Source: an uncultured Clostridia bacterium (GTDB lineage Bacteria; Bacillota; Clostridia; Christensenellales; CAG-138). Taken from it: a stretch of DNA of 64,000 bases. The notes beneath the pieces were generated by a model. That model worked only from the letters and a program-made list of their open reading frames with translations, made no database searches and was not told where the DNA came from. The position numbers were made by a program, and so were the translations under genes. Position 1 is the stretch's first letter, and each line of letters opens with the position of its first letter. Location of the stretch: assembly GCA_947168855.1 (NCBI GenBank), contig CAMVNO010000005.1, positions 24,439-88,438 of the forward strand, given 5' to 3'. Shown one piece after another: positions 35,641 to 44,385 of this stretch.

Positions 35641-37317
35641 TTACAGCAGCGCTTCGATCGCTTCCGCGATGTCTTTGACCGTGTTTTCCGCAAACGGATT
35701 GCGGAGGTTGCCGATCTTCAGCAGATCGAAGTAACCGACCGTGCCGCCCGCCTTGCACAGATTGAGGTAATCGTTCCACGCCTGCTCGCGGTTCTCGCGC
35801 ATGCGGAGGAAGAAATCGAACGCGCCCATCTGCGCAAGCGCATAGTCGATGTAATAGAACGGATACAGGAAGATGTGCTGCTTCTGCATCCAGAAGCCGC
35901 CTTTTTCGAGGAACGGATCGCCGTCGTAGTCGCGCCACGGGAGGTAAACCTGTTCAAGCTCGTGCCACACGCCGTAGCGCTCGTCGCGGGTCATCTCCGG
36001 CTTTGCGTAGACGCGATGCTGGAATTCGTCGACCATCGTGAGATACGGAATGACCTCGAGCGCGGCGGAAAGATGCGCTTCGCGATATCTGGGCGCGTCG
36101 TCGCCGAAGAACTTGTCCATCCACGGATAGGTGAAGTGCTCCATGGACATCGAGTGGACCTCGCAGATCTCGATCGGCGCCTGCCACGTCTCGGACAGCC
36201 GGATCGCGCGCGCCGCAACGTACGCCTGAAACGCGTGTCCCGCCTCGTGCGTCAGCACGTCGACGTCCGCCGAGGTGCCGTTGAAGTTCGAGAAGATGAA
36301 CGGCGCCTTGAGGCTCAAAAGGTCGGTGCAGTAGCCGCCCATGTGCTTGCCGGGACGCGATGTGAGATCAAACAGCTGATGCTCGACCATGAAATCGAAG
36401 AACTCACCGGTCTCGGGGCTCAGCTCGCGGTACATCTCCTGCGCCGCCTTCACCATCTCCTCCTCGGTGCCGTGCGGCATGGGGTTGCCCTCCGGATAGC
36501 AGAAGGATTCGTCGTAATAGTGCAGCTTCTCCACGCCGATGCGTTTCGCCTGCCGCTCGTGGATGCGGGCGACGGCGGGCACGACGTACTTCTTGACGCC
36601 CTCGCGGAAGCGCTCGACGTCGTCCTTCGTGTAGTCGTAGCGCCCGCGGGAAAGATACGCGAACGGGATGTAGTTCTCGTAGCCGATCAGCTTCGCCTGC
36701 TCGGTGCGGACCTTGACCATCTCGTCGTAGATATCGTCCAGCTGATCCGCGATCCCGGCGTACATCTCCGCCCACTTGCGGAACGCGCCTTCGCGAATGC
36801 TTCTGTCGGGATCCTGCATGAATTTCAGCAGCCCGTAGAAATTGCAGGTCTCGCCCCGGTATTCGGTCGTGCAGCCCGCGGTGAGCTTAGCATACCGGCT
36901 TTTCAGCATCTGCTCCTGCGTCATGCCCGGGATCAAACGCTCGTCGGCAAGCTTCACCTGCGCGTCCGCCTGCGTGAAGACGATCTTGCCGATCGCCGCC
37001 TCCAGTTCCTTGCGGAACGGATGGTTGACCATGACGTTGAGCTGACGTACGTTCAGCACCATTGTCTTGCTGAGATTCTGATCGTAATAGGTCTGCTCCG
37101 CGTCGTAGAATTCGTCCTTGGTATTGACGTCGTGGCGGATGTGCGAGATCGTGAACTGCGTCGCGACCTTCTGCATCGCCTCGTCCATTGCGTAATACGC
37201 TTCGATCGCAGCCTCCGCGGTCGGCGCATGCTCGAACGCGTCGATCCGCTTCAAGCCGTCCTCGATGAACTTGTCGACGTCCACGCGCTCATAGGGCAGT
37301 TCCGAGAATTTCCACAT
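35641..37317 (-). CDS. pepF: M3-family oligoendopeptidase (PepF-like)
   Basis: A 558-residue zinc metallopeptidase of the M3 family that cleaves short cytoplasmic peptides. The zinc site is DVLTHEAGHAFQAY (HEXXH), with the downstream glutamate in EICEVHSMSMEHF. Helical N-terminal ~200 residues precede the catalytic domain. The ATG at 37317 has GGAGGG seven bases upstream; the longer frame from 37356 runs back into the promoter. A role in digesting peptides imported by the Opp systems further downstream is a reasonable inference. Confidence 0.94.
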   Translation of the reverse strand: MWKFSELPYERVDVDKFIEDGLKRIDAFEHAPTAEAAIEAYYAMDEAMQKVATQFTISHIRHDVNTKDEFYDAEQTYYDQNLSKTMVLNVRQLNVMVNHPFRKELEAAIGKIVFTQADAQVKLADERLIPGMTQEQMLKSRYAKLTAGCTTEYRGETCNFYGLLKFMQDPDRSIREGAFRKWAEMYAGIADQLDDIYDEMVKVRTEQAKLIGYENYIPFAYLSRGRYDYTKDDVERFREGVKKYVVPAVARIHERQAKRIGVEKLHYYDESFCYPEGNPMPHGTEEEMVKAAQEMYRELSPETGEFFDFMVEHQLFDLTSRPGKHMGGYCTDLLSLKAPFIFSNFNGTSADVDVLTHEAGHAFQAYVAARAIRLSETWQAPIEICEVHSMSMEHFTYPWMDKFFGDDAPRYREAHLSAALEVIPYLTMVDEFQHRVYAKPEMTRDERYGVWHELEQVYLPWRDYDGDPFLEKGGFWMQKQHIFLYPFYYIDYALAQMGAFDFFLRMRENREQAWNDYLNLCKAGGTVGYFDLLKIGNLRNPFAENTVKDIAEAIEALL

Positions 37318-37346
37318 AGCTTTTCCCTCCTGTTTACTCTGGAAAC

Positions 37347-37376
37347 AGTATAGCATAGCCGCACCGGCGGACGCAA
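37347..37376 (-). promoter_or_regulatory. Promoter of pepF
   Basis: On the minus strand: TTGCGT (37376-37371), an 18-bp spacer and TATACT (37352-37347). Confidence 0.55.
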
Positions 37377-37377
37377 C

Positions 37378-37411
37378 AAAAAAGAGACGGCTTTGAACCG
37401 TCTCTTTTTTT
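37378..37411. terminator. Terminator after rplA
   Basis: AAAAAGAGACGG/CCGTCTCTTTTT (37379-37390 and 37398-37409) with a seven-base loop and T-runs on both strands; for the minus-strand rplKA operon it lies 10 bp after the stop. Confidence 0.92.
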
Positions 37412-37419
37412 GGTTACGC

Positions 37420-38109
37420 TCAGAACTTCAGCGCGTTGAACTTGACGCCCGGGCCCATCGTGGAGGAAACCACGACGCTCTTCAGATACGTGCCCTTCGC
37501 CGCTGCCGGCTTCGCCTTGATGATCGCGTCCATCAGGGTGTTGAGGTTCTCTTCGAGCTTGTCGACGCCGAAGGACTTCTTGCCGATCGGGCAGTGGATG
37601 ATGTTGGTCTTGTCAACACGATACTCGACCTTACCGGCTTTGATGTCGTGGACCGCCTTGGTGACGTCCATGGTGACCGTACCGCTCTTCGGGTTCGGCA
37701 TCAAGCCCTTCGGACCGAGCACGCGGCCGATGCGGCCGACGAGACCCATCATGTCCGGGGTCGCGACGCAGACGTCGAATCCAAACCAGTTCTCGGTCTG
37801 GATCTTCTTGACCATGTCTTCATCGCCGACGAAATCCGCACCGGCTTCCTGCGCTTCGCGTGCCTTGTCGGCCTTCGCGAAAACGAGGACGCGGACGGTT
37901 TTGCCCGTGCCGTGCGGCAGAACGATCGCGCCGCGGACCTGCTGGTCTGCGTGACGGGAGTCGACGCCCAGACGGACGGAGACTTCGATCGTTTCGTCAA
38001 ACTTTGCCTTTGCGCTCTCGAGCACCGCTTCGAGGCCCTCGCGGACGTCGTACTGCTTGGTGCTGTCGATCAGCTTCTTGCTCTCGATATAATTCTTACC
38101 GTGCTTCAT
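37420..38109 (-). CDS. rplA: Ribosomal protein L1
   Basis: A 229-residue L1, starting [15 protein letters not shown] and including [27 protein letters not shown] and the central [37 protein letters not shown] signature. It binds the L1 stalk of 23S rRNA and usually represses its own operon through the leader upstream of rplK. GGAGG precedes the ATG; it lies 13 bp after rplK. Confidence 0.98.
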   Translation of the reverse strand: MKHGKNYIESKKLIDSTKQYDVREGLEAVLESAKAKFDETIEVSVRLGVDSRHADQQVRGAIVLPHGTGKTVRVLVFAKADKAREAQEAGADFVGDEDMVKKIQTENWFGFDVCVATPDMMGLVGRIGRVLGPKGLMPNPKSGTVTMDVTKAVHDIKAGKVEYRVDKTNIIHCPIGKKSFGVDKLEENLNTLMDAIIKAKPAAAKGTYLKSVVVSSTMGPGVKFNALKF

Positions 38110-38122
38110 CGTTCGTTCCTCC

Positions 38123-38548
38123 TCAGTCCTCGACGACAACACCCATCGAACGGGCGGTGCCTGCGACCATGCTCATTGCCGCTTCGACGGAAGCTGCGTT
38201 GAGGTCGGGCATTTTGAGCTCCGCGATCTCGCGGACCTGCGCCTTGGTGATCTTTGCGACCTTGGTCTTGTTCGGAACGCCGGACGCCTTTTCGAGGTTG
38301 CAGGCCTTCTTGATGAGGACCGCCGCCGGAGGCGTCTTGGTGATGAACGAGAAGCTGTGATCCGCGTAAACCGTGATCACGACCGGGATAATGAGACCGG
38401 CCTGCTTGTTCGTGCGCTCATTGAACTCTTTGCAGAAGCCCATGATGTTCACGCCGTGCTGACCCAGTGCGGGACCGACCGGCGGCGCCGGCGTTGCCTT
38501 GCCGGCGGGGATCTGCAGCTTCACATAACCTGTGATTTTCTTTGCCAT
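38123..38548 (-). CDS. rplK: Ribosomal protein L11
   Basis: The 141-residue L11, starting [43 protein letters not shown], binds the GTPase-associated centre of 23S rRNA. The C-terminal rRNA-binding domain ends [16 protein letters not shown]. The start at 38548 follows GGAGAAA and the protein has the standard length. Confidence 0.98.
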   Translation of the reverse strand: MAKKITGYVKLQIPAGKATPAPPVGPALGQHGVNIMGFCKEFNERTNKQAGLIIPVVITVYADHSFSFITKTPPAAVLIKKACNLEKASGVPNKTKVAKITKAQVREIAELKMPDLNAASVEAAMSMVAGTARSMGVVVED

Positions 38549-38580
38549 TGCTGTTTCTCCTATACGTTTTATTGATAGTT

Positions 38581-38606
38581 GTGGTACGGGGTGCCTCCCC
38601 TCCCAC
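38581..38606 (-). promoter_or_regulatory. Putative L1-binding leader of the rplKA mRNA
   Basis: On the minus strand GTGGGAGG...CACCCC...ACCAC forms a hairpin with an asymmetric purine-rich loop, resembling the L1 site of 23S rRNA and the leaders seen ahead of rplK in Firmicutes. It lies 33 bp ahead of the L11 start. Three more stems lie 5' of it: CGGTCTG/CAGACCG, CAGCTTCCGCC/GGCGGAAGCTG (38670-38704) and GTCAAATTCA/TGAATTTGAC (38709-38741). Together they fill the 301-bp nusG-rplK gap. Confidence 0.65.
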
Positions 38607-38849
38607 TTAAACGCTTCGCTTCGGTCTGCCGAAAACTGCGTTTTCATCAGACCGGTTTCTCAGCTTCCGCCTAAAACACAAGTGTTTTCGGGCGGCGGAA
38701 GCTGCAAGGTGTCAAATTCACCGCACATGTCGCTGAATTTGACGGATCTTGACCATCCGTTCTCTCTCCGCTGTCCGCGTTCATACCGTCCGCGCAGCAA
38801 GCATTGCATCAAACAAAGAATATCAACAAACCGAATGCGATTCGTTTTT

Positions 38850-39434
38850 TCAGATTTTCTGGACCTGGATGAAATCCAGCTCGACCGGGGTTTCTCTGCC
38901 GAACATGGATACGGACAGCTTAACCTTCTGCCGTTCGGGATCAATCTTGTCGACCCGCCCGAGGAAGTTCTCGAGAGGACCGGACACGACGCGCACCGTT
39001 TCGCCGACTTCGATGTTGAGCACGATCGGGATGCGCTCTACGCCCATCGCAACGACCTCTTCGTCCTTCAGCGGAACCGGCTTGCTTCCCGGACCGACAA
39101 AGCCCGTTACGCCGCGTGTGTTGCGGATGACGTACCATGCCCGCGGATTCATCACGAGATCGCGCGATACGCCGCCGCCCTGCTCGGCAGGACGTTCCTT
39201 CTCCACAACATCTACGACCATTTTGACCATGACGTAGCCGGGATAGACCTTTCGGGTGACAGATTTGCGCTTTCCGTTCGGCAGGATCTCAATGGTTTCT
39301 TCCGTCGGATACATGACCTCCAGAATGATATCCGAAAGTCCGGCGTTGTCGACGGCCTTGATAAGGTCTTCCTTGACCTTGTTCTCATACCCGGAATAGG
39401 TATGGACCACATACCATTTCGTTTCCTGACTCAT
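38850..39434 (-). CDS. nusG: Transcription termination/antitermination factor NusG
   Basis: A 194-residue NusG. The NGN domain starts KWYVVHTYSGYENKVKEDL and includes VYPGYVMVKMVVD and WYVIRNTRGVTGFVG; the C-terminal KOW domain is VGETVRVVSGPLENFLGRVDKIDPERQKVKLSVSMFGRETPVELDFIQVQ. It modulates elongation and links polymerase with the ribosome. It follows secE by 5 bp. Confidence 0.98.
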   Translation of the reverse strand: MSQETKWYVVHTYSGYENKVKEDLIKAVDNAGLSDIILEVMYPTEETIEILPNGKRKSVTRKVYPGYVMVKMVVDVVEKERPAEQGGGVSRDLVMNPRAWYVIRNTRGVTGFVGPGSKPVPLKDEEVVAMGVERIPIVLNIEVGETVRVVSGPLENFLGRVDKIDPERQKVKLSVSMFGRETPVELDFIQVQKI

Positions 39435-39439
39435 GGGCG

Positions 39440-40195
39440 TTACTCGTTATCGGTCGTGCCTTCTCCGGCATCCTGGGTCTCTTCCGCAGGCGTCTCTTCC
39501 GCAGGCGCTTCTTCCTGCGCGGGTTCAACCGTTGCGGTCGATTCACCGCCGGAAAGCAGTGCTTTGACCGGTGCGTAGAAGAGCAGGTCAAGGACATAGA
39601 TCAGAAGCGCGAACGCAAGAACGAACACCAGAACGACTGCCGTCGCCTTGATGAGCTCCTTCATGTTGAGCCAGGTGAGCTTCTTGACCTCGCCGGTCAT
39701 TTCCTTGATATAGACCTGCCAGCGCGATTTCATTGCGATGATCGCAAGCACGATGATCGCAAGAACCAGCACCGTGTAGATCAGCGCAAACAGATGCGTC
39801 CCGATGTTGACCGCGAAGAAGATCAGCGGATACAGCGAGAAAATGATCGCCGCAATGCAGGTGCCCTGGAACGAGCGATAGCTCTTCTTCACAAGGTACA
39901 TGATCGCGCCGACGACCAGCAGCGCGCTTGCGATGGCGAGCATGATGTACGCAACCGTCTGACCGCCCCAATTCGGATCGACCGCAGCCGCAGCCGCTTC
40001 CGTCGTCTCCGCCGCTGCTTCTTCGGTCGTTTCTGCAACCGCTTTCGCATCGAACAGCTTCAGAAGCGAGGAACCGGTTGCCATATCATACACCGTGACC
40101 GCAAAGGTAACGACGCCGACAACCAACAGCAGAATGACAAGAAGACGAAGCGTCTTTGCCGTATTGTCTGCTTTTTTCTCTACGATATTTGCCAT
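39440..40195 (-). CDS. secE: SecE with a long polytopic N-terminal extension
   Basis: SecE core motif is YIKEMTGEVKKLTWLNMKELIKATAVVLVFVLAFALLIYVLDLLF at about residues 163-208, matching the usual 60-residue protein that clamps SecY. Here it is preceded by about 160 extra residues with TM helices near 16-36, 82-103, 110-128 and 130-153, joined by an Ala/Glu/Thr-rich loop (about 52-72), and followed by an acidic Glu/Ala/Pro tail. Gene order rpmG-secE-nusG is standard, so orthology is secure and the extension is the oddity. Confidence 0.92.
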   Translation of the reverse strand: MANIVEKKADNTAKTLRLLVILLLVVGVVTFAVTVYDMATGSSLLKLFDAKAVAETTEEAAAETTEAAAAAVDPNWGGQTVAYIMLAIASALLVVGAIMYLVKKSYRSFQGTCIAAIIFSLYPLIFFAVNIGTHLFALIYTVLVLAIIVLAIIAMKSRWQVYIKEMTGEVKKLTWLNMKELIKATAVVLVFVLAFALLIYVLDLLFYAPVKALLSGGESTATVEPAQEEAPAEETPAEETQDAGEGTTDNE

Positions 40196-40207
40196 GGTAT
40201 TCTCCCG

Positions 40208-40357
40208 TTATTTCGACTCTCTGTGCAGGGTGTGCTTGCGGCAGAAACGGCAGTACTTGTTGAACTCAAGACGATCGGGATCGTTCTTCTTGTTCTTGAA
40301 CGTATTGTAATTTCTCTGCTTGCATTCGGTGCAGGCCAAGGTGATCTTTACGCGCAT
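40208..40357 (-). CDS. rpmG: Ribosomal protein L33
   Basis: A 49-residue L33 starting [19 protein letters not shown] and ending [14 protein letters not shown]. Two CxxC pairs (zinc-binding, C+ type) are present. AGGAGGAGC precedes the ATG at 40357. It heads the rpmG-secE-nusG-rplK-rplA run and was too short for a long-ORF scan. Confidence 0.96.
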   Translation of the reverse strand: MRVKITLACTECKQRNYNTFKNKKNDPDRLEFNKYCRFCRKHTLHRESK

Positions 40358-40394
40358 TATGATGCTCCTCCTAAAATTTATCCATCAAAAACGA

Positions 40395-40409
40395 GCCCCC
40401 AACGGGGGC
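40395..40409 (-). other. GC-rich hairpin in the rpmG 5' untranslated region
   Basis: GCCCCC/GGGGGC with an AAC loop; on the minus strand it is followed by TCGTTTTTG. It lies between the rpmG promoter (about 10 bp downstream of the -10 box) and the rpmG ribosome site, so besides stopping Opp-operon readthrough it could attenuate or protect the rpmG transcript. Confidence 0.65.
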
Positions 40410-40418
40410 ACCTTTGAT

Positions 40419-40447
40419 ACGTTACCACAACGGTCGCGGTTTGTCAA
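40419..40447 (-). promoter_or_regulatory. Promoter of the rpmG-secE-nusG operon
   Basis: On the minus strand: TTGACA (40447-40442), a 17-bp spacer and TAACGT (40424-40419). Confidence 0.7.
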
Positions 40448-40616
40448 CGAAAAAGTTTGATTTCCTCAAATGTTTTTTGGAAAAACACCGTGAATTTATG
40501 AATACGGTCCGTATTTTATCCCATGTCGGCACAGCCTGTACGGCAAGCGTATGAAGAGCCAAAGAAAAACCGTGCAGACGCGCTGTTGCGATGCAGATTT
40601 GCTCCGGGCTGATCCG

Positions 40617-41045
40617 TTACGGATACTGTACGTGGAAGATGATAAGAAGAACGATGCCGACCGCCAAAAAAACGAGGCCGGTATAGCAGATGAAGCCGTA
40701 TCCCTTAATCCGCTTTCCCTTCCGCTTTTCCACGAAGTCGCGATACTTGACATACTTATGCGGCAGAAACGGCAGGACGATCTCAATGCCGACCTTAAGT
40801 CCGTACAGTAAGCCGTTGAACGTACCCGCGTTGGCGGCGAGAATCAACCCCGATGAAAGCACCAGCAACAGCCCGGGGAGCGAGAACGCATCGCAAAGGA
40901 CGCGCAGGCGTTCCTGCGGCTCGGTGAGACCCCAGTAGCCGTTCGTCACCAGGATAAGAAAGAGCAGCGCCGTCGCAATGACGGCGCATACGCCATATCG
41001 AATCAAGATCGATTTGATATTGATCTTTTTGTTTTCGTTGTTCAA
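40617..41045 (-). CDS. DUF3899-like membrane protein of opp operon 1
   Basis: A 142-residue protein with four predicted TM helices (about 14-33, 52-72, 76-93, 117-138). The pattern LCDAFSLPGLLLVLSSGLILAANAGTFNGLLYGLK followed by a basic cytoplasmic loop and a C-terminal helix resembles DUF3899 proteins. A paralogue (49960-50367) sits at the same place, after oppF, in the second opp operon. The start overlaps the oppF stop by four bases. Its role is unknown; an accessory of the transporter is plausible. Confidence 0.7.
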   Translation of the reverse strand: MNNENKKINIKSILIRYGVCAVIATALLFLILVTNGYWGLTEPQERLRVLCDAFSLPGLLLVLSSGLILAANAGTFNGLLYGLKVGIEIVLPFLPHKYVKYRDFVEKRKGKRIKGYGFICYTGLVFLAVGIVLLIIFHVQYP

Positions 41046-42229
41046 ATGCCGAACTCCTTTTTATACTTCGCTTCCTCTGCGTCGTTGCAGCGGACGAAAT
41101 GTCCCGGAAGGATCTCGCGAAGCGTCGGTTTATCCGTCGAGTAGTCGTGCTCTGCGATCGGATTGTAGATGATACGGACACGCTTCTTTTCGGAGCGCGG
41201 ATCCGGCAGCGGGATCGCGGAGAGCAGCGAACGCGTGTACGGATGCATCGGATGCGCAAACAGCTCTTCGGTTTCCGCAAGCTCGACCATGTTGCCGTAA
41301 TACATAACGCCGATGCGATCGGAGAAATACTTGACGACGGAAAGGTCGTGCGCTATGAACAGGATCGTCAGACCGAGGCGCTCGCGAAGCTCATTGAGCA
41401 GGTTGATGACCTGTGCCTGAATGGAAACGTCCAATGCGGAGATCGGTTCGTCTGCAATCAGCAGCTCCGGTTCCATGATGATGGCGCGCGCGATGCCGAT
41501 ACGCTGACGCTGACCGCCGGAGAACTCGTGCGGATAACGTCCCGCATGCTCGCGGACCAGGCCAACCATCTCAAGCATCTCAAAGACCTTGTTGTCGATG
41601 TACTCCTTGTCCTTGATGCCGCGGATCGCAAGACCTTCGGAAATGATCTCGCGAACCGTCATGCGCGGGTCAAGCGATGCGATCGGGTCCTGGTAAATCA
41701 TCTGAATCTTTGTGATCAGCTTGGTCTTTTTTGCAACGCGGATCGCGTCCTTGTATTCCTTTGCAATCCTTGCAGCTTCCTCCGGAGAGCCGGTATGCGC
41801 CTGCATCTCTTTGAATTTTTCATGCGTTTCCCTGATGAGGCGCTCCGAGTATTCACGATCCGAATACTTATGGTCGTATTTTGCTTTTTGTATCTCCGCC
41901 TTGTTGTCTGCAATGATCTTGTTCAGCTCTTCCTTGCGCTTTTCGTCGCTGCAGCCTTTCAGCTCCTTCCGCGCCGCCCTGATGGCCTCACGGTAGGAAC
42001 GGGTGCCTGCGCAGATGCGCTGACCCTTGAAGTAGATATTGCCCGACGTGATGTTGTAGATCTTGATGATCGAACGCCCGGTCGTCGTTTTACCGCAGCC
42101 GGACTCGCCGACCAGACCGAATACCTCGCCCTTCTTGATGTCGAAGGAAACGTGGTCAACCGCTTTCGTCGGTCCGAAATACTGGCAGAGGTCCTCTACG
42201 CGAAGCAGTACTTCTTTCTGATCCGTCAT
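41042..42229 (-). CDS. oppF: Oligopeptide ABC transporter ATPase OppF with helical insertion
   Basis: A 395-residue ATPase. Walker A is [14 protein letters not shown] (about 41-54), the Q-loop [15 protein letters not shown] (about 176-190), the signature [14 protein letters not shown] (about 236-249), Walker [16 protein letters not shown], and the OppF C-terminal domain ends in the PGHFVRC motif. Between Walker A and the Q-loop (about 73-170) lies an unusual insertion of ~95 charged, helical residues, absent from the second operon's OppF. It powers peptide import with OppD. Confidence 0.94.
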   Translation of the reverse strand: MTDQKEVLLRVEDLCQYFGPTKAVDHVSFDIKKGEVFGLVGESGCGKTTTGRSIIKIYNITSGNIYFKGQRICAGTRSYREAIRAARKELKGCSDEKRKEELNKIIADNKAEIQKAKYDHKYSDREYSERLIRETHEKFKEMQAHTGSPEEAARIAKEYKDAIRVAKKTKLITKIQMIYQDPIASLDPRMTVREIISEGLAIRGIKDKEYIDNKVFEMLEMVGLVREHAGRYPHEFSGGQRQRIGIARAIIMEPELLIADEPISALDVSIQAQVINLLNELRERLGLTILFIAHDLSVVKYFSDRIGVMYYGNMVELAETEELFAHPMHPYTRSLLSAIPLPDPRSEKKRVRIIYNPIAEHDYSTDKPTLREILPGHFVRCNDAEEAKYKKEFGI

Positions 42230-44382
42230 TTTTCAGCACCTCCCTCAAGTCTCTCGGTCATGCGGCGGATACGATCGGTGATCGCCTTCGGAACCTCCAC
42301 TTTCGGCGCATCCGGATGGAGCAGCCATGTCGCCGCAAAGTGCGTATCCGTCACGCGGAAGAACGGCGGATGCTCTTCGTAATCGATCTGCATCGCGTAT
42401 TTGTTACGCGCCGCAAACGCGTCGCCCACCGGCGGGTAGATCATGTTCGGCGGGGTACCGGGGATCGCGTCGAGCTTTTCCTTTGTATCAAGGTCCGGCA
42501 TGGACGACAGCAGCGCCCAGGTGTACGGATGCCGCGGATCGTAGAAGATCTCATCCGCAGAGCCGTATTCGACGATCTTGCCCGCATACATAACCGCGAT
42601 ATCGTCCGCCATGTTTGCAACGACACCGAGGTCGTGCGTAATGAAGATGATCGACAGTCCGCGCTCCGCCTTCAGTTTGTTGATCAGCTCCAGGATCTGG
42701 GACTGGATCGTAACGTCCAACGCCGTAGTCGGCTCGTCGCAAATCAGGATGTCCGGGTTTGCAGCAAGCGCGATCGCGATAACGATACGCTGGCGCATAC
42801 CGCCGGAAAACTCGAACGGATACTGGTTGTAACGCAGACGCGGCTCGTGGATGCCGACCTCGTCCATCAGCTTGATCGCCTTTTCCTTCGCCATGTTCTT
42901 GGTGACGATGTAAACGATCTCGGACGCGGTCTTCTTGAGGTGATCGGTCAGATCTGCGGTACGCTTGTCGAAGTCGACCCGATCCGCCTGCTTGACGAGC
43001 GTTTCGTAGTGCTCGGAGAGACGGTCGATGATCTGCAGGATGTTGCCGCTCAGCTCTTCCTTGGAGTAGACCGCCTTCGGAACGACCTTCCAGGTCACCG
43101 TCTTGCCGCGTGCGATCAAGCGGTCGCGTCTTGCGGTCTGCCGTGCAAAGCGCGCTTCCTCTTTCGGATTGCGCTTCAGGCAGACGAAGTAACGGTCGAT
43201 TGCGTTGTTCAGCGCGGAACGGAAGGTGTACGCACGACTGTCCTTGATGTATTCGAGGTCGTCGATGGACTCGTCAATCTTGGCGCAGAGTGCCTTGGAA
43301 ACCTTCTTCGCTTCGGGCTGCGTGAAGTCCTTTGCAAAGAACTCATGCGCATCTTTAAGCTGTTCAATCGCTGCTTTTTTCTCATTGAGCGCGCGTTCAA
43401 AGGCGTATTTCACGCCCTCCTGCTCGTACTGCGTGAACCGGGGAAGGAATTTCTCGTTGATATAGGCCTCCGCCTTCGCATTCAGTTCTTCGACCGGCTG
43501 GTTGAGATTCGCGCTCGGATCGTAGAGCTTGTAATAACCGATGCTGAAGAAGTCCGGACGCGTCTGCTCCGTGATCTCTTTGAGAAGCGCATCCAGCTTC
43601 TGCACTTCCGCAACGGATTCCTGAATATTGTTTTCCTTTTTATTGTAGCCGGACGCGGCGCGGCTCAGGTCGTTCGCGCACGCTTCCATACGCGGCTTAT
43701 ACTCTCTCGTCAGGAACGGATCTTCGATCTTTCCGAGACGCGTTCTGAAGTCGCGCAGGCTCTTCTTGACGTCCTGGGGCTGATTCTTCTCCGCCAGGAA
43801 CAGGAAATTCTCCGTGAGACCCAAAAGGTCCTCCGCGTTGGAATGCGCAATGTTGTACGCGTTCTCAAGATGATTGCCTTCGAGACAGAAGCGTTCGAAT
43901 GTTTTCATCAGTTCGTCGATCTCGCCCGTGTGGTTCGATCCGGCCGCTGCATACATGTTCTTCTTCAGTGCTTCGAGTCTGGAGTTGTATTCCTTCTTCG
44001 CGACTCTGCGGTTGGTCGAGCTCTTGAGGAGCATCGCCTCGGTGATCTGCTTGCCGATCTTCACGATCGGGTCCAGCGAGGACAGAGGGTCCTGGAAGAT
44101 CATCGAGATCTTGTCGCCGCGGATGTTGTGGAAGTCCTCTTCGGAGATCTTCAGAAGGTCCTTGCCGTCATACAGGATCTCGCCGCCTTCGATGATGGTG
44201 TTGCCTGCGAGGATGCCGAGGATCGCCTTTGCCGTAACGGACTTGCCGGAACCGGACTCACCGACGATCGCAAGTGTCTTACCGCGCTTCAGATCGAAGG
44301 AGATATCGCGGACCGCCTTCAGCGTACCGGCCTGCGTGCGGAACGAGACCTTTAGATTTTTTACTTCAAGAATGTTATCCAT
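42226..44382 (-). CDS. oppD: Oligopeptide ABC transporter ATPase OppD with a giant insertion
   Basis: At 718 residues this OppD is about twice the usual length. Walker A is [14 protein letters not shown] (about 41-54) and the Q-loop MIFQDPLSSLDPIVKIGKQ (about 94-112). The signature [16 protein letters not shown] and Walker [15 protein letters not shown] follow only near residues 525-550, so about 380 helical, charged residues (about 118-495) are inserted in the helical subdomain. The C-terminus ends with the normal oligopeptide Fe-S-type tail PGTPPNMIYPP...AARNKYAMQ. The frame is continuous and the insertion is not recognisable as another domain. Confidence 0.92.
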   Translation of the reverse strand: MDNILEVKNLKVSFRTQAGTLKAVRDISFDLKRGKTLAIVGESGSGKSVTAKAILGILAGNTIIEGGEILYDGKDLLKISEEDFHNIRGDKISMIFQDPLSSLDPIVKIGKQITEAMLLKSSTNRRVAKKEYNSRLEALKKNMYAAAGSNHTGEIDELMKTFERFCLEGNHLENAYNIAHSNAEDLLGLTENFLFLAEKNQPQDVKKSLRDFRTRLGKIEDPFLTREYKPRMEACANDLSRAASGYNKKENNIQESVAEVQKLDALLKEITEQTRPDFFSIGYYKLYDPSANLNQPVEELNAKAEAYINEKFLPRFTQYEQEGVKYAFERALNEKKAAIEQLKDAHEFFAKDFTQPEAKKVSKALCAKIDESIDDLEYIKDSRAYTFRSALNNAIDRYFVCLKRNPKEEARFARQTARRDRLIARGKTVTWKVVPKAVYSKEELSGNILQIIDRLSEHYETLVKQADRVDFDKRTADLTDHLKKTASEIVYIVTKNMAKEKAIKLMDEVGIHEPRLRYNQYPFEFSGGMRQRIVIAIALAANPDILICDEPTTALDVTIQSQILELINKLKAERGLSIIFITHDLGVVANMADDIAVMYAGKIVEYGSADEIFYDPRHPYTWALLSSMPDLDTKEKLDAIPGTPPNMIYPPVGDAFAARNKYAMQIDYEEHPPFFRVTDTHFAATWLLHPDAPKVEVPKAITDRIRRMTERLEGGAEK

Positions 44383-44385
44383 AGA

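Noticed and set aside
38549..38849. A tRNA gene in the nusG-rplK gap
   Set aside because: No cloverleaf or TTCGANNC arm is visible; the stems fit a leader better.
42316..44355. A 679-codon plus-strand frame opposite oppD
   Set aside because: It is an antisense shadow; the minus-strand protein has all ABC motifs.
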